A DNA stretch of 9,940 bases. Source: Planctomycetota bacterium (lineage in GTDB: Bacteria > Planctomycetota > Planctomycetia > Pirellulales > UBA1268). The translations under genes were made by a program, and so were the position numbers. The notes beneath the pieces are model-generated. The model had not been told where the DNA came from. It made no database searches and saw only the letters and a program-made list of their open reading frames with translations. The stretch spans positions 1 through 9,940 of the forward strand of contig JAQBZA010000086.1 of the NCBI GenBank assembly GCA_027622795.1. The letters are read 5' to 3'. Shown here piece by piece: positions 1-7,271 of this stretch (positions are counted from its first letter, which is position 1; every line of letters begins with the position of its first letter).

Positions 1-501
1 GGTGACCCGCCCGGAACAGCCGGTGGTCGCCACGCCATGGATGACGCCGCTCTTGATTCGTTCGCGGAATATGTTCGAACAAAAGCCGACCCCCGACGCG
101 GCGAACAGATTTTTCGCCGAGAGTCGCTCAAGTGTGTGGCCTGCCACCGTGTCGGTGAGGTGGGACCGCAGGTGGGGCCAAACCTGGCTGCCATCGGGGC
201 CGCCAGTCCGCTCGACTACATCATAGATTCACTCGTTGACCCGGCGAAGAACGTAAAGGAAGGCTACCAGACACTGGTTGTTCTCACCGACGACGGCCGC
301 GTGGTCACCGGCATTCAGGTCTCTCGGAGTGATGATGAACTGGTGTTACGGGACGCACTCGACCGCGAGGTGCGGATACCCTCCGCCGAGATTGACGAGG
401 AGTCGGTCGGTACGTCACTCATGCCGGCCGGGCTGATTGATCCACTCTCCCGAGAAGAGTTGGCAGATTTGGTGCGTTTTCTCGCTGGGCTCGGCAAATA
501 G
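1..501 (+). CDS. PVC-type heme-binding (cytochrome c) protein, C-terminal part
   Basis: The frame is open from base 1, so the true start is upstream and only about 166 residues are visible; the internal ATG at 37 is probably not the start. The visible part is a class I cytochrome c domain. It has one heme attachment motif, CVACH, at bases 133-147, followed by a GPNL segment and a likely axial methionine in the late SLMPAGL motif (bases 415-435). Between these lies a beta-rich insert (GYQTLVVLTDDGRVVTG) typical of the planctomycete/verrucomicrobial 'putative heme-binding domain' (TIGR02603-like). In that family the domain usually ends a long exported protein with a beta-propeller and HEAT-like repeats, thought to pass electrons from a dehydrogenase; that N-terminal part cannot be seen here. 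The protein ends LVRFLAGLGK then TAG, as is usual for the family. The gene converges on the DUF2126 gene with a 21-base gap. Confidence 0.9.
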   Translation, partial: GDPPGTAGGRHAMDDAALDSFAEYVRTKADPRRGEQIFRRESLKCVACHRVGEVGPQVGPNLAAIGAASPLDYIIDSLVDPAKNVKEGYQTLVVLTDDGRVVTGIQVSRSDDELVLRDALDREVRIPSAEIDEESVGTSLMPAGLIDPLSREELADLVRFLAGLGK

Positions 502-522
502 CGGCAGGCTGGTGGCTGACTG

Positions 523-2607
523 TCAGTCGTTCATCCGCAGATCACAAGTGAGATCGCCGGCAGCCAGCGGGCGGCAGGGTGATCTCGGCACGAAGGATCT
601 GCGCTCACATGGCTCAAATACGGGGGAGCGTTCTGAGAGAACGAACGCCTGCCGTTGAGTCGTTGAAATGATCTCAAGTACGAGCGGCATGTTGACCGGG
701 ATTCCCGGGTGGAGTGAACGCACCAGGCTGGTTCTCCGATACCGAAGACCTGCCAGCCAGCACGTGCCTGACCGGAGACTCATCCCTGGCGGCAGGCACT
801 GCACGGGCACACATGCCAGCGGCAACGGGCGACCGAACACCTCGATCCGAAAGCGTTCACGAAAAGGAGCCGTGGCGACGCACTCAAGGCGGTGCAGCGA
901 TGTGTCGACGAGGCGGCTGGTGGCCCCGCTGGTACCCACCGCGTTTTCAATCAGCGGCCAGGCCTCCGATGCCTGGCGGATCGTCAACGCGGCGTCAGCA
1001 TCGGTGAATTCAAGCAGCGTGGGAAACCGCCAGTCCCACATGCTGCGGTAGCGTTGCGGATCGAGACGAAAGCCGGCTCCGTGGAGATCGGCCAGCACTG
1101 TGGCAAGATCATCCCAGAGCGGCGTCGGGAGGAGGTATCGATCGTGGAGCGTGCGACCAAAGTGTCGCACAGGCTGCCGACAGGGGTGTTCCAGAAGCCA
1201 CGCCGCCAGCGCTGACCATAAGAGCGCCACATCACTCGACCACGCCGCATGAGGCCACGATGCAAGTGCACGAAATTCGATGAGCCCGGCCGTCCCTGCC
1301 GGCGAGTCGCTGGTCCAAAACTTGTCGAAGCAGATTTCACTACGATGACTGTTCGCCGCCACGTCAGTCTGCAGAAACCGGACAGCTGCATTGATGGCAT
1401 GCCGATGGTCCTGGCCCGGCGGCAGAGCCTCCAGACACCGCCAGGCCCATTCAAGGTCGTGGTGCGTGGCTCCTGACTCATCGGCCCGCGGCGCCTGGGA
1501 ATGAGGCCCCACGAACTTCCCCGCAAACAGGTAGGAAAGCGCCGGATGTCGCTGCCAATACCGGAGAATCGACGCCACCCATCCGGGCCTGGAGAAGAAC
1601 GGGTTCGCGGAAAGTGTCGGGCCACCCCAGAGGAGATGACTGCCACCGCCGGTATCTTCGGGAAAACCGTGCTCCGACTCACGCCACGGACGCAACCCAC
1701 AGGTTGCGGCGGCGCTGGTCACGGCGTGCAGCCAGTGGTCGTATTCATGCCACGAGAAACAAGCCGGGAGATTGATCTCGAGCACCCCCGGATCGGCCGT
1801 GAGCCCAATGGTTGTCCAGCGACCGGCCTCGTCAGCGGGAATCACACCCTGCCACTCGACCATCCCGATGCCCGCCCCGCGCAGCGCCGCGGCGATATGC
1901 GTCAGCAACTCGCAAAATGAATCCTGCAGGAGAGGTGGCAGAAAGACCGACAAACACTCACCGCGGCGTTCCAACACCAAAGCCCGTCGCGGAACGTCAT
2001 CGGAAAGCCGATCGAGCGGCAACCGCAGCCCGGCTGGACCGTCTGTGTTTGTCAGCCGGCTCGCGTCGTCGGGCCAGCCGTTCGCCAGCCAACGGCCGTC
2101 GGCATGATCGAGGAGGAGCGCCCACACCTCCGGCTGACTGTTCGCTGTCAATGCGGCCCCCGTATTTTCGATGCCGTCGCTAAACCGGCGCCAGGAGTCC
2201 TCAACCTGTAGCCGTTTCACGACTTCACGTCGAAGCATGGCAAGGGCTGGTGTCGACACAATTCCCTGATCACCCAGTGGTGGCAGGAGTGATCCGCCAT
2301 GCCGCTCCTGCACAAGCCAGATCGCCCAGCGCGGATTCACCTCACCGGGATACCGTTTCCCGGGAGCGAAAAACTCAACCGCCTTCGGCATCGACGTTTC
2401 CCGCAGCCGTGCCGCCACCGCACGAGCCTTCGCGAGCTTCGTCGGACCGATGGCAGCATGCTGCCACTCATCACCCACCGGAGTGGCGGGGACGAATGTG
2501 GGCTCACCGCCGATCGTGAAACGGATTTCATGTCGCTCGAAGACGTGAGCAACGCGGGCCGCAGCAGCGGCCGCACAGGGAGCGTTGTTCAGTGAAGCAG
2601 GTGTCAT
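523..2607 (-). CDS. DUF2126 family protein (partner of transglutaminase)
   Basis: A 694-residue protein that matches the DUF2126 region along most of its length. Recognisable blocks are FTIGGEPTFV (30-39), GKRYPGEVNPRWAIW (83-97), GVLEINLPA (274-282), DTGGGSHLLWGGPTLSANPF (318-337), YWQRHPALSYLFAGKFVGPH-SQAPRADE (350-377), HRSEICFDKF (421-430), GLIEFRAL (441-448), HDRYLLP (488-494) and a C-terminal beta-rich GLRYRR...LHPGIPVNMPL segment (620-642). No signal peptide or membrane segment is seen, so it is probably cytoplasmic. The function is not established. As I recall, comparative work by Iyer and colleagues on amidoligases placed DUF2126 among glutamine-synthetase/GCS-like ligases linked to transglutaminases and permuted ATP-grasp proteins. 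The ATG overlaps the stop of the upstream transglutaminase gene (ATGA), implying translational coupling. In many bacteria the two parts form one chain of about 1100 residues; here they are separate. Confidence 0.9.
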   Translation of the reverse strand: MTPASLNNAPCAAAAAARVAHVFERHEIRFTIGGEPTFVPATPVGDEWQHAAIGPTKLAKARAVAARLRETSMPKAVEFFAPGKRYPGEVNPRWAIWLVQERHGGSLLPPLGDQGIVSTPALAMLRREVVKRLQVEDSWRRFSDGIENTGAALTANSQPEVWALLLDHADGRWLANGWPDDASRLTNTDGPAGLRLPLDRLSDDVPRRALVLERRGECLSVFLPPLLQDSFCELLTHIAAALRGAGIGMVEWQGVIPADEAGRWTTIGLTADPGVLEINLPACFSWHEYDHWLHAVTSAAATCGLRPWRESEHGFPEDTGGGSHLLWGGPTLSANPFFSRPGWVASILRYWQRHPALSYLFAGKFVGPHSQAPRADESGATHHDLEWAWRCLEALPPGQDHRHAINAAVRFLQTDVAANSHRSEICFDKFWTSDSPAGTAGLIEFRALASWPHAAWSSDVALLWSALAAWLLEHPCRQPVRHFGRTLHDRYLLPTPLWDDLATVLADLHGAGFRLDPQRYRSMWDWRFPTLLEFTDADAALTIRQASEAWPLIENAVGTSGATSRLVDTSLHRLECVATAPFRERFRIEVFGRPLPLACVPVQCLPPGMSLRSGTCWLAGLRYRRTSLVRSLHPGIPVNMPLVLEIISTTQRQAFVLSERSPVFEPCERRSFVPRSPCRPLAAGDLTCDLRMND

Positions 2608-3446
2608 ATCCTTGTGACGGCAAGTGACGTCGACAGCGTGCTCCGCACAGGCACATCACTGAAATAGGTGCCACTCACCGGAGCAATATCGGCGGGAACA
2701 AGTCCGACCGCGACGGGAATGAAACAGTGATCGCATAAAACGCCATGGGTTGGGTCAAGTCCGAGCCAACCGGCGCCCGGTAGGTAGGCCTCTGTCCATG
2801 CATGCATGGCGCCTGCTGCGCGGCGATCATCATCGGCAGCATCTCCCTCAAACAGGTAGCCCGATACCAATCGCGCGGCGATGCCGTTGTGGCGCAGTGC
2901 CTCCGCCATGAGCACCGCGACATCCCGGCAGGCGCCACGGCCACGGGCGAGCGTCTCGCCGACAGGAAGCGGGTCCCCCTCCTCCCGACGTTCGTAGCCG
3001 ATGGCATCGGCAATCCAGCGATTCATGCCGATGAGACCCTCGATCATCGGACGGCTCGCGACCGCCAGCGGCTCTGGCCAGGCCGTCGGCTGGGTGGGCC
3101 GCAAAAATGGAGCCAACAGATGGTGTTCTTCAGGGGTGTACCGACAGGGAATTCGCAGCCCACGAGGCTCAAGCAGGAAGTCGAATGGATTCCGCTCCGG
3201 CACCAGAAGATCAAGATCGAGATCGATCCCGAGCGCCGTCATCTCGTCCGGGAAAAAACCGGTCGCCACCACGTTGTCAAACAAGTCTCGACGAAACTGC
3301 ACCTGAGCATCTGGCACCGTGGCAAACGACTGCCGCTCGATTCGCAGCACCGGATCGGGCCGTGGAAAGAGTCGCAACACATGCGTCGAGAGCGACGCCG
3401 ATGCATCATAGCGGTATTCGGCTCGATAACGGATTGCCAGTCTCAT
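2604..3446 (-). CDS. Transglutaminase-like cysteine peptidase-fold protein
   Basis: I chose the ATG at 3446 (280 residues) because the family normally begins with this strand (MRLAIRYRAEYRYDASASLS) and a GAGG ribosome site sits 9 bases upstream (3456-3459). An in-frame start at 3506 would add 20 basic residues unlike the family. The N-terminal beta domain (about 1-110) is the bacterial transglutaminase N-terminal region (Bact_transglu_N). The catalytic core follows, with Cys173 in GRGACRDVA, His215 in MHAWTEAY and Asp231 in LDPTHG, so the complete papain-like triad is present. The C-terminal SGTYFSDVPVRSTLS segment is typical. Family members cleave or form amide bonds, but the substrate is unknown. 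There is no signal peptide, so it is probably cytoplasmic. It is first in a two-gene unit with the DUF2126 gene and diverges from the kinase gene. The permuted ATP-grasp and alpha-E genes that often accompany it are not in this window. Confidence 0.92.
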   Translation of the reverse strand: MRLAIRYRAEYRYDASASLSTHVLRLFPRPDPVLRIERQSFATVPDAQVQFRRDLFDNVVATGFFPDEMTALGIDLDLDLLVPERNPFDFLLEPRGLRIPCRYTPEEHHLLAPFLRPTQPTAWPEPLAVASRPMIEGLIGMNRWIADAIGYERREEGDPLPVGETLARGRGACRDVAVLMAEALRHNGIAARLVSGYLFEGDAADDDRRAAGAMHAWTEAYLPGAGWLGLDPTHGVLCDHCFIPVAVGLVPADIAPVSGTYFSDVPVRSTLSTSLAVTRI

Positions 3447-3455
3447 GCGGCCCTG

Positions 3456-3459
3456 CCTC
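3456..3459 (-). promoter_or_regulatory. Ribosome binding site deciding the transglutaminase start
   Basis: GAGG on the minus strand, 9 bases before the ATG at 3446. It supports this start over the longer in-frame start at 3506. Confidence 0.45.
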
Positions 3460-3491
3460 GCATCCTTTCCGCGCCCGGTCCGCCTGAGGCG

Positions 3492-3519
3492 AAGATTGTG
3501 GCACATACATCAGCGTCAA
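3492..3519 (-). promoter_or_regulatory. Weak sigma-70-like promoter candidate for the transglutaminase unit
   Basis: On the minus strand, TTGACG (3514-3519) is followed after 16 bases by AATCTT (3492-3497). The -35 is good but the -10 is poor (3 of 6). It lies in the 142-base divergent space, in a plausible place for transcription of the gene starting at 3446. It is a weak suggestion only, since planctomycete promoters are poorly defined. Confidence 0.2.
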
Positions 3520-3577
3520 TCAAAGGGCGGCGACTCTGGGTGGGCGGCGACAGTAGAATGATGTGGCGTTACTCCCT

Positions 3578-3582
3578 GGGAG
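3578..3582 (+). promoter_or_regulatory. Ribosome binding site for the GTG start at 3589
   Basis: GGGAG lies 6 bases before the GTG. No in-frame ATG gives a better start, and the protein begins at the usual place for its family. Confidence 0.5.
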
Positions 3583-3588
3583 CCGACT

Positions 3589-5166
3589 GTGGCCGAAGCA
3601 CTCCTGCCGCTGATCGCGCGGCTCCTTGATCCAGCGGCTTACCCGCATCCGACCGCCGACATCCGGCTCATCGAGACCCACATTTCATGGGTCTTCCTTA
3701 CGGGGGAATTCGTCTACAAGGTGAAGAAACCCTGCAATCTCGGCTTTCTCGACTATTCCACCTTCGAGAACCGGCAGCGGTGTTGTGCGGAGGAGGTGCG
3801 GCTGAGCGGACGATTCGCTCCTGAACTCTATCTCGGCGTGGTGCCGATCACGGGGCCCCCTAACGCCGCGATCGTCGGCGGACCCGGCACGCCCATCGAG
3901 TGGGCTGTGAAGGTACGGCAGTTTGACGAGGATAGCCAACTCGACAGGCTCTTTGACGATCAGAAACTCACGGCCGCAGACTGCGAACAACTCGGGGCCG
4001 ACATTGCCCTTCTCCAGCGGCAGTTGGAGACCGTTGATAGACAGGCTGGCTCTGGATCCCCGGATACCTTTGCCGCCACCGTGGCGTTGAATATCAGTCA
4101 GCTGCGTGCGGCCTGTCCGGACGTTGGTCCCCACGCTGATGCAGTGCAGGCGTGGATCGTCACCGAGGTCGCTCGCCTACGCGACGTGATCGAAGCCCGC
4201 GTTGCGGCCGGAAAGGTTCGTCACTGCCATGGTGATCTCCACCTCGCCAACATCGTGCGGCATCGGGGTCGCATGGTGGCCTTCGATGCCATCGAGTTCA
4301 ATGAGTCACTACGATGCATCGATGTTGCCAATGACATGGCGTTTCTTGCCATGGATCTGTATGCCCGCGGGCGCTCCGACTTTGCCGCTCGCCTCGTCAA
4401 TGCCTGGATTGAGTCGGCCGACGACCACTCAGCCGCGGCAGTGCTGCCCCTGTTCATGGTCTACCGGGCGGTCGTGCGGGCCGCAGTGGCTGCAATCCGA
4501 CATCAGCAGGCGATCACCCATGGCGATGCAGCGGCAGCCGCTGCGGCACGGACAGAGAGCAACCGCTACCTCGCCGTGGCCGTCGACCTCACCGTCGCGC
4601 GTCGCCCCACCATGTTCGTGACAACGGGTGTCTCAGGAACGGGGAAAACCACGCTCGCCGCCCGGATTGTCGATGCCACCGGGGCTGTTCGGCTGCGGAG
4701 CGACGTCGAACGAAAGCGGCTGGCAAGCATGTCGGCCATCGAGCGGCCCGACGATGAATACGCCCGCGTTCTGTATGGGGAAGCCATGACAGAGACGGTG
4801 TATCGCCGACTGGCCACACTGGCCACGACCATCCTCCAAGCCGGAACGAATGTCGTGGTTGATGCCACATGCAACACCCGAGAGCAGCGCGACCTGCTCG
4901 CCACCGTCGCTCATGATTTGGACGTACCGCTGCGGTGGCTTGAACTCGATGTCCCGGCTGAGTTTGTCCTTGCACGCGTAGCGGCGCGGCAAGCCGCGGG
5001 CACAGATGCCTCGGACGCTTCGGTCGACGTGGTGCGGTCGCAGCTGGCCAAGCGGCAACCGATCTTGCCCGAAGAACTGGTTGCATGGCCGCGTGCTCAC
5101 CTGGTCCGCGTGACCCCGTGGGACGCGGAGGATCCGACGTTTATTCGGAGGCTGACGACCTCATGA
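3589..5166 (+). CDS. Bifunctional aminoglycoside phosphotransferase-like / P-loop kinase protein
   Basis: A 525-residue protein with two domains. Residues 1 to about 330 are an aminoglycoside-phosphotransferase-like kinase (COG2187 type). They carry the opening block LIETHISWVFLTGEFVYKVKKP (27-48, including a likely ATP-contacting lysine near 44-47), the catalytic loop HGDLHLAN (214-221) and the metal-binding Asp in AFDAIEFN (231-238). Residues about 340-525 are a P-loop kinase (COG0645 type, zeta-toxin/shikimate-kinase-like) with Walker A GVSGTGKTT (347-355), a SDVERKRL block (371-378) and VVVDATCN (422-429). Both active sites look intact. The same architecture occurs in Mycobacterium tuberculosis Rv2004c, a dormancy-regulon protein, but the substrate is not known and there is no reason to infer drug resistance. 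It starts with GTG after a GGGAG site. It is divergent from the transglutaminase gene, and its 3' end overlaps the convergent SRPBCC gene by 26 bases. Confidence 0.92.
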   Translation: MAEALLPLIARLLDPAAYPHPTADIRLIETHISWVFLTGEFVYKVKKPCNLGFLDYSTFENRQRCCAEEVRLSGRFAPELYLGVVPITGPPNAAIVGGPGTPIEWAVKVRQFDEDSQLDRLFDDQKLTAADCEQLGADIALLQRQLETVDRQAGSGSPDTFAATVALNISQLRAACPDVGPHADAVQAWIVTEVARLRDVIEARVAAGKVRHCHGDLHLANIVRHRGRMVAFDAIEFNESLRCIDVANDMAFLAMDLYARGRSDFAARLVNAWIESADDHSAAAVLPLFMVYRAVVRAAVAAIRHQQAITHGDAAAAAAARTESNRYLAVAVDLTVARRPTMFVTTGVSGTGKTTLAARIVDATGAVRLRSDVERKRLASMSAIERPDDEYARVLYGEAMTETVYRRLATLATTILQAGTNVVVDATCNTREQRDLLATVAHDLDVPLRWLELDVPAEFVLARVAARQAAGTDASDASVDVVRSQLAKRQPILPEELVAWPRAHLVRVTPWDAEDPTFIRRLTTS

Positions 5167-5599
5167 GGGCTCGGCGCGTGGCCCACTTCCGGTAGCCAAA
5201 CATGAACCTCAGGTTCGGCCAGGAAAACAACAGGCGCGTCACCAAACCCCAGAGATCCGACCTGTGCTCATACTCGATGTGTTCGCGGATTTCAGTGACA
5301 CCTGCCGAGATCGGAACGAATGAATGCGTGTGTTCCCACTTCTTTGCCGGGCCGGCCACCTGAATGTCAGTGAATCCGGTGTCTGACACGTTGCGGTGCA
5401 CCGCGGTCCAACGAAGAGGCAGCGGGCCGACCCAGAGCGTGAATTTCGACACCGAACCCTCAGCCATTGGCTCGATGGCGTGCAGTTGCACAATCGTAGG
5501 AGGAGGTGTGAGACGCCTGAGTGCACTGGTATCGCGATGGAAGTCCCGCACGGCTGTTAGTGGTGCGGCGACGGTGAACGAGTAGTCGAAGATCGGCAT
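5141..5599 (-). CDS. SRPBCC-fold (polyketide cyclase/START-like) small protein
   Basis: I chose the ATG at 5599 (152 residues). The open frame runs on to 5821, but that stretch lies inside the upstream peptidase gene and its sequence resembles no domain. From residue 1 (MPIFDYSFTVAAPLTAVRDF) the protein follows the SRPBCC/COG4276 pattern: a first strand, a helix with FHRDTSALRRLTPPP (20-34), then strands ending in GPAKKWEHTHSF (83-94), TEIREHIEYEH (102-112) and a long C-terminal helix rich in basic residues (about 116-148). This helix-grip fold binds hydrophobic ligands, but the ligand is unknown. There is no signal peptide, so it is cytoplasmic. It starts 49 bases after the stop of the peptidase gene on the same strand and may be cotranscribed. 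The upstream site is weak (a purine-rich AGAGAGA-like stretch only). Its last 26 bases overlap the convergent kinase gene. Confidence 0.82.
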   Translation of the reverse strand: MPIFDYSFTVAAPLTAVRDFHRDTSALRRLTPPPTIVQLHAIEPMAEGSVSKFTLWVGPLPLRWTAVHRNVSDTGFTDIQVAGPAKKWEHTHSFVPISAGVTEIREHIEYEHRSDLWGLVTRLLFSWPNLRFMFGYRKWATRRALMRSSASE

Positions 5600-5648
5600 C
5601 GCTCGGCAGTCTCTCTTCAGATGGGGGAAGAAGGTTTGCACCCCAGGA

Positions 5649-7013
5649 TCACTCGCAGGAACGACCCCGAAACACGATGGCCAGAGGTTCCGTCGGGGCT
5701 GTCTGTGGAAGCGGAACAAGGATGAAGGTATCAGTGATGACGGGATTCCACTCACCGCCTTCCAGAATTTCTCCGGGCCACAGCCGCTGCGGCAAAAAGT
5801 GCACGATCGGACGTCCACCACGCTGTGAGCCGTTGGTGCTTACCGGGGTAAACGAACGAGATCCGTCACGCGGCACGATCGTCAGGGTGAAGACACCGTC
5901 CTGTTCGATGAATGCCTGGTCAAACTGGAGGCGGCCAGGGGCCAGCCGAGCCTCCCAGGCAGGATCGCCATAAAAAGCCATGGAATCACGATCGTGAAGG
6001 AGGCCACGCACGTCACGCGGGCTGCCGCCGTGCTCGAGTCTGTGGACAAGCGCATGACCATTGGCGTGAAAGGCTTCGTTGAGCGTCATTCTGCCGGGCT
6101 GCTCGACGAAGTAATCGAGCAGACCCCAGCCGGCATAGCCATACCAGGTGGGGACGGTATATCCGGCCATCTGCCGAACTCCAGCGGCGTTGAGGAAGGC
6201 CAAGGCGAGGGCGTCGGGGCCGTCAATGTGTCCGGCCAGACAATTCCCGACCGGTAACCAGACCTTCGGGTTGTCCGAGGCGATCGGAATGGTGCGGCCA
6301 GCACTGTCTACGCCCCAGAGCCTGCCACCGCCGGACCGAAACAGTCCGTTTCTGTAGGCGTAGCCGATCTCCCACCCGCGTTCGGTCGCGTGACCGCTTG
6401 TCACGAAAAGATCCGTGACACCGTCGGAAAGCCGAGCGGCGAGGGCGGCTGTCGTGTCATCGGGCCCCTCGACTTCCACCGCATCACCACCCGCCAACTT
6501 GCGCACCATCCGATTGCGCACCACCTCCGAGTACCACTCTCCGGCGATGACCCGATCCATGGCCAATTCAGTGCCCGACGTCACCTGGCGCACGATCAGC
6601 GGCTCGTCGGTTGTGGCGATGGTCAGCGCGTTGGCCGCATCAAAGCCCGTCAGGATACCCCACTGGGTGTCCGTGTAGGGATCATCGTCAAGCCGCCGCG
6701 TGAGTTGATGAACCTCCTCGACAAATGCGCGGCCGGCCTCCTCGGGGCGGGCCACGAAACACGTGTGACGGGGAAACCTCCCGATGAGGGCCGGCAACGA
6801 TTCTGCCGGGGACCGCTTCCACGTCGTGACAAAGGGGCCGCGGGCGTGGTGCTTCGTTTTCAGGGCAGTGACGACGTCTTCCCATCCCGGGCTCGCACAT
6901 GTTTGCTCCGAGACAACGATCGCATAGCCGGGTGGACCGGCGACGAGGCCGCCCCCACTGGTGCCACAGACCACAAGAACGGTGATCGCTAAGATGTTCG
7001 TGGGGCCCGACAT
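5649..7013 (-). CDS. Secreted clan CD cysteine peptidase, C25 (gingipain)-like
   Basis: I chose the ATG at 7013 (454 residues) because it places a Sec signal peptide at the N-terminus (MSGPTNILAITVLVVCGTSG, cleavage probably near residues 22-26). The longer frame starts with TTG at 7079 and would bury the signal. The mature protein shows the clan CD pattern: DLFVTSGHATERGW with candidate catalytic His208, and VWLPVGNCLAGHID with candidate nucleophile Cys258, each at the end of a hydrophobic strand. The later SMAFYGDPAWEARL block (344-357) is like the end of C25 catalytic domains, and the final 90 or so residues are beta-rich. An earlier block, TQWGILTGFDAANALTIA, matches the alpha/beta part of such domains. 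No gingipain-style adhesin or type IX sorting domain is seen. It probably acts outside the cytoplasm; the substrate is unknown. It diverges from the DUF1080 gene and precedes the SRPBCC gene. The family call rests on motifs only. Confidence 0.72.
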   Translation of the reverse strand: MSGPTNILAITVLVVCGTSGGGLVAGPPGYAIVVSEQTCASPGWEDVVTALKTKHHARGPFVTTWKRSPAESLPALIGRFPRHTCFVARPEEAGRAFVEEVHQLTRRLDDDPYTDTQWGILTGFDAANALTIATTDEPLIVRQVTSGTELAMDRVIAGEWYSEVVRNRMVRKLAGGDAVEVEGPDDTTAALAARLSDGVTDLFVTSGHATERGWEIGYAYRNGLFRSGGGRLWGVDSAGRTIPIASDNPKVWLPVGNCLAGHIDGPDALALAFLNAAGVRQMAGYTVPTWYGYAGWGLLDYFVEQPGRMTLNEAFHANGHALVHRLEHGGSPRDVRGLLHDRDSMAFYGDPAWEARLAPGRLQFDQAFIEQDGVFTLTIVPRDGSRSFTPVSTNGSQRGGRPIVHFLPQRLWPGEILEGGEWNPVITDTFILVPLPQTAPTEPLAIVFRGRSCE

Positions 7014-7094
7014 GCTTCCAGGGTTTCGAATATCAGACTTCCTTTCGTCCCGTTTTGCGCGGGCCAGACGAGGGGTCAATCCAGCGGCCCAGAA

Positions 7095-7126
7095 AGTATA
7101 CGGGCCGCCAAGAAGCCTCCTTTCAA
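7095..7126 (-). promoter_or_regulatory. Possible promoter for the peptidase gene
   Basis: On the minus strand, TTGAAA (7121-7126) and TATACT (7095-7100, 5 of 6 to the -10 consensus) are separated by 20 bases, longer than the usual 16-18. The -10 alone is good. It lies about 80 bases before the start at 7013. Low confidence. Confidence 0.2.
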
Positions 7127-7161
7127 GGGGATGATTCAGTAGCTGTGGCGTGCCGGGGCCT

Positions 7162-7271
7162 GAGGAACGATACTTATGAAGTCAAAACCGCTTCTGCAAA
7201 TGACACGTCGGAAGCGACCTTCCCTTTCTGGAGTTCAGTCATGCTGCTTCGCCACCACGCTCGGTGCCTGA
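7162..7271 (+). CDS. Possible 31-residue leader ORF upstream of the DUF1080 gene
   Basis: A GAGGA ribosome site (7162-7166) lies 9 bases before an ATG at 7176 that opens a 31-codon frame ending with TGA at 7269-7271. This frame overlaps the first 31 bases of the DUF1080 gene in another frame. The peptide (MKSKPLLQMTRRKRPSLSGV then QSCCFATTLGA) is basic in its middle and small/hydrophobic at its end. It could be a translated leader that couples or tunes translation of the gene at 7241, or chance. Nothing identifies it as a known leader peptide. The coding span itself is 7176-7271. Confidence 0.25.
7210..7223 (+). other. Small hairpin before the DUF1080 ribosome site
   Basis: GGAAG and CTTCC form a perfect 5-base stem with a 4-base loop (CGAC), 6 bases before the GGAG at 7230-7233. 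It could affect ribosome access, but a stem of this size also arises by chance. Confidence 0.2.
7230..7233 (+). promoter_or_regulatory. Ribosome binding site for the start at 7241
   Basis: GGAG lies 7 bases before the ATG at 7241. This ATG is the one that places a signal peptide at the N-terminus, so the site supports it over the longer in-frame start at 7055. Confidence 0.55.

Larger units (their letters stand above)
7014..7240. other. Divergent intergenic region, peptidase / DUF1080
   Basis: 227 bases between two outward-facing genes for exported proteins. It holds the weak minus-strand promoter candidate, the possible leader ORF, the small hairpin and the ribosome site listed above. I see no clear operator palindrome or direct repeats and no recognisable riboswitch. 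The longer open frames crossing it from both sides look like non-coding read-through. Confidence 0.5.

Noticed and set aside
518..528. GACTG-T-CAGTC palindrome over the DUF2126 stop codon
   Set aside because: A one-base loop cannot form a hairpin and there is no T-tract, so it is not a terminator; too short to claim as an operator.
984..1700. 238-residue minus-strand open frame
   Set aside because: It is in another frame of the DUF2126 gene, whose conserved blocks run straight through this region.
2802..3629. 275-residue plus-strand open frame across the transglutaminase gene and into the kinase gene
   Set aside because: It is antisense to a gene with a complete catalytic triad and overlaps the kinase start; its sequence resembles no protein family.
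3589..5166. Aminoglycoside resistance gene
   Set aside because: The N-terminal half only shares the kinase fold. The two-domain COG2187/COG0645 architecture is a housekeeping-type family and there are no mobile elements or other resistance genes around it.
5600..5821. In-frame N-terminal extension of the SRPBCC protein
   Set aside because: It overlaps the 3' end of the peptidase gene and adds 74 residues before a start that already fits the fold.
6390..6992. 200-residue plus-strand open frame
   Set aside because: It lies wholly inside the peptidase gene on the opposite strand, has no domain-like sequence, and is the sort of frame GC-rich third positions create.
7165..7183. GGAAC ... GTC resembling an ECF sigma factor promoter
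   Set aside because: The spacing is about 12 bases rather than the 15-17 expected, so the match is probably chance.
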